From assembly GCA_016194465.1 (NCBI GenBank), contig JACQBO010000005.1, positions 1 to 9,777 of the forward strand: a DNA stretch of 9,777 bases, in the 5' to 3' direction. Shown here piece by piece: positions 8,188-9,777 of this stretch; position 1 is the stretch's first letter; each line of letters starts with the position of its first letter. The notes under the pieces were generated by a model. The model was not told the origin of the DNA. It ran no database searches and saw only the letters and a list, made by a program, of their open reading frames with translations. Made by a program: the position numbers and the translations under genes. Source of the DNA: Candidatus Kerfeldbacteria bacterium (lineage in GTDB: Bacteria; Patescibacteriota; Patescibacteriia; SBBC01; CAIJZX01).

Positions 8188-9777
8188 CCGTGTCCAACAC
8201 GTTGCAGGTCGATGCCGCCCCAACCCTAACCATCAACGCCAGCCGGCTGCTGACACTCTCGGCGAACTCCGGAACGTCGCTAACCCTCAACGGCACCATC
8301 ACGGGGAGCGGGACGCTCGTGTACCAGAACAGCGCCACGACCGTCACCACCAGCGGCACCCTGTCCTCGGCTTTCCGTTTTGATGTGGTGAACGGCAACG
8401 AGACCATTCCCAACCGCACCTTCGGCGGCGCGGTCGTTGGCCTCAACGGCACCAGTTCTGCTCGCCAGTTGATCTTCGGCACTGCCGTGACCCCGACCTT
8501 CTCCAGTAGCCTGGACTTGCAAACGACGGGCACCGGCACCCTGCTCCTGGATGGTGCGACCAACAACCCCACCACGGTGACTGTTACCGGTAATTTTACG
8601 ACTTCGACGGCCAATGGCGCGGTCACGGTCAGCATGGGTTCAGGCACCTGGACGATGAGTGGCAACTTCGATCTGACGAATGTCACCACCTTCAACAATA
8701 ATTCTGGCACTCTGACGATGAGTGGTGCAAGCAAAACCCTGACCTCCAACAGCAAAACACTCAATAATGTTAATCTGGCCGGCTCGATCACCTTGGCCAA
8801 CGCCACTCACACCATCGCCGGCAACCTCGATTTAACCAGTGGTACGATTACGGCCGGGACCTCAACCGTTGATATGACCGGGACGTCCAAGACGCTAGTG
8901 GGCGCCGCCCAGACGCTGAAACATTTGACCATCGACGGCTCGATCACGGCCCAAACGACGAACTTGACGGTGTCCGGGACCCTGACCGTCAGCACCGCCA
9001 AGACGTTGACCATCACCACCGTGACGATCACCTCAGACACCGGCGGGACGGTGACGATGAATGGCACGGGGACGATCAGCGGCACCGGTACCTTGAAGGT
9101 CCGGAATTCGAATCTTGAAGCCACGAACGGGACATTGTCATCGGCTGTCAGCTTTGATCCGAATGACACGAATACCAACCTGACCATGCCGGCCCGGACC
9201 TATGGCGGCGCAATCACTATTTCTAATTCTACTACCAGCGGCGGGACAGTCACCCCGGCCAGTGGTACCCAGGCACTGTCGAGCAGTTTGACGATCACTG
9301 ATGCGGCCACGACTGGTGTGACTTTCGCCGGCAATACCAGTAATCCCACGGTCAACGTCACGGGCGATGTTACTGTTTCATCCGGCGGCACGACCACCTT
9401 ATCCATGGGCAGCGGCACCTGGACGGCCAGCGGCAACTTTAACCTAACGAATCTGGGCACGCTAAACAACAACTCCGGCACGTTGACGATGAATGGTTCT
9501 TCGAAGACGCTGACCTCGAACAGTAAAACCCTGTTTAATGTAAATTTGTCTGGTTCAATCACGCTGGCGAACGCCACCCACACCATCGCCGGTAACTTGA
9601 GTTTAGCCAGTGGCACGATTACCGCCGGAACCTCGACGGTGACCATGACCGGCGCCGGAGCGACATTGACCGGCGGCAGTCAAACGCTGGCCAACCTGAC
9701 GATCAGTAACACCAGTGGCACCATTACCTTGCAAACATCGGATCTGACGGTGTCCACCACGTTGACCACGAGCAGCA
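8172..9777 (+). CDS. continuation of the surface-protein repeats in a shifted frame, no start of its own, 3' end outside window
   Basis: Frame 3 is open from 8115 to the window end with no stop. From 8172 it encodes the same repeat family as the gene before it: ATSDLTVSNTLQVDA, LTLNGTITGSGTLVYQNS, NRTFGG, GSGTWTMSG, and a second unit with ARTYGG and GSGTWTASG. It has no signal peptide, promoter or credible start; GTG 8190 would begin in mid-repeat. It is therefore best read as the lost C-terminal part of the upstream protein, separated by an out-of-frame junction. Codon comparison of its two units shows selection on this frame. If the junction is an assembly error, both parts are one gene exceeding 2870 codons. 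Confidence 0.8.
8634..8882 (+). repeat. closest repeat pair, first copy
   Basis: An 83-codon block (MGSGTWTMSG ... VDMTG) that aligns without gaps to 9405-9653, 771 nt (257 codons) downstream. By hand count 71 of 83 residues are identical, and 35 of those 71 use a different codon. Confidence 0.85.
9405..9653 (+). repeat. closest repeat pair, second copy
   Basis: An 83-codon block (MGSGTWTASG ... VTMTG), partner of 8634-8882. The longest shared run is the segment around SITLANATHTIAGNL, which is identical in protein but synonymous-rich in DNA. Confidence 0.85.

Larger units (their letters stand above)
4333..9777 (+). repeat. degenerate beta-repeat array, at least seven units of about 200-266 residues
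   Basis: The array opens with the W-I-G...NWS...NWS...GDTIVFD motif. Each unit then carries the same landmarks: SGSGT.IY, an NGN...RT.GG stretch, N.PAV.VTGDF, GTGTWT.SG, KTLT..S.TL..L.ISG and QTS.LTVSN.L.V. NGN-equivalent positions begin at nt 4981, 5584, 6382, 7033, 7666, 8391 and 9171. Charged residues are only about one in twenty by hand count, and Thr/Ser/Gly/Asn dominate, typical of beta-helical or stalk-like adhesins. The first five units are read in the frame of the main gene and the last two in another frame. The array continues past the window. Confidence 0.8.

Noticed and set aside
8185..8229. TGA at 8185 read as an amino acid (recoded stop)
   Set aside because: Reading on in the same frame gives unrelated sequence and a TAA at 8227, whereas the repeat pattern resumes in another frame.
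4299..9646. Series of long minus-strand open frames tiling the repeat array (for example 4299-4907, 5520-6362, 6432-6959, 8159-8806, 8807-9187, 9200-9646)
   Set aside because: They mirror the codon bias of the sense repeats: Thr, Val, Gly and Asn codons ending in C or G give few antisense stops. Their Val/Pro/Leu-rich translations have no domain, promoter or ribosome site.

Overview
The window reads as bacterial chromosome carrying a cell-envelope locus: two divergently transcribed genes separated by about 260 bases that hold a sigma70-type promoter for each. No RNA gene, mobile element or CRISPR array is visible. The sequence is GC-rich and uses the standard stop codons. The mix of a LytR-CpsA-Psr (LCP) cell-wall ligase and a giant low-charge surface protein whose N-terminus is a MerR/excisionase-type helix-turn-helix (HTH) suggests a lineage such as Patescibacteria (CPR). 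That is a tentative guess from architecture and cannot be confirmed from the sequence alone.

Layout. Positions 1-968 (minus strand) hold the first 322 codons of an LCP-family glycopolymer transferase, cut off by the window start. Positions 969-1227 are the divergent intergenic region. TTGCCA-17-TATACT points left and TTGACT-17-TATAAT points right, and both imply mRNA leaders of only about 5-12 nt with no strong Shine-Dalgarno sequence. Positions 1228-8187 (plus strand) encode a 2319-residue protein. In order it has a cytoplasmic HTH, one membrane/signal segment ending in AQA, an N-terminal beta-rich domain, two copies of a 353-residue-period module with a conserved Cys pair, then a long Thr/Ser/Gly/Asn-rich array of beta repeats, probably a beta-helix or adhesin stalk.

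The array does not end at the stop at 8185-8187. The same repeats continue in another frame (the -1 frame) to the end of the window at 9777. Alignment to neighbouring repeats indicates that about 24-27 codons are missing at about 8169, with an out-of-frame junction. The cause is either a real deletion that truncates the protein or an assembly collapse inside repeats. Codon-level comparison of two downstream repeats shows that frame 3 has been under protein-level selection.

How the genes may work together (inference): the LCP enzyme attaches glycopolymers to the wall while the giant protein projects outward as an adhesin or stalk. The HTH on the cytoplasmic side of the membrane segment raises the possibility of a membrane-anchored one-component regulator like CadC/ToxR, with an unusually large exodomain. 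An internal ATG at 1522 could instead give a plain secreted form.
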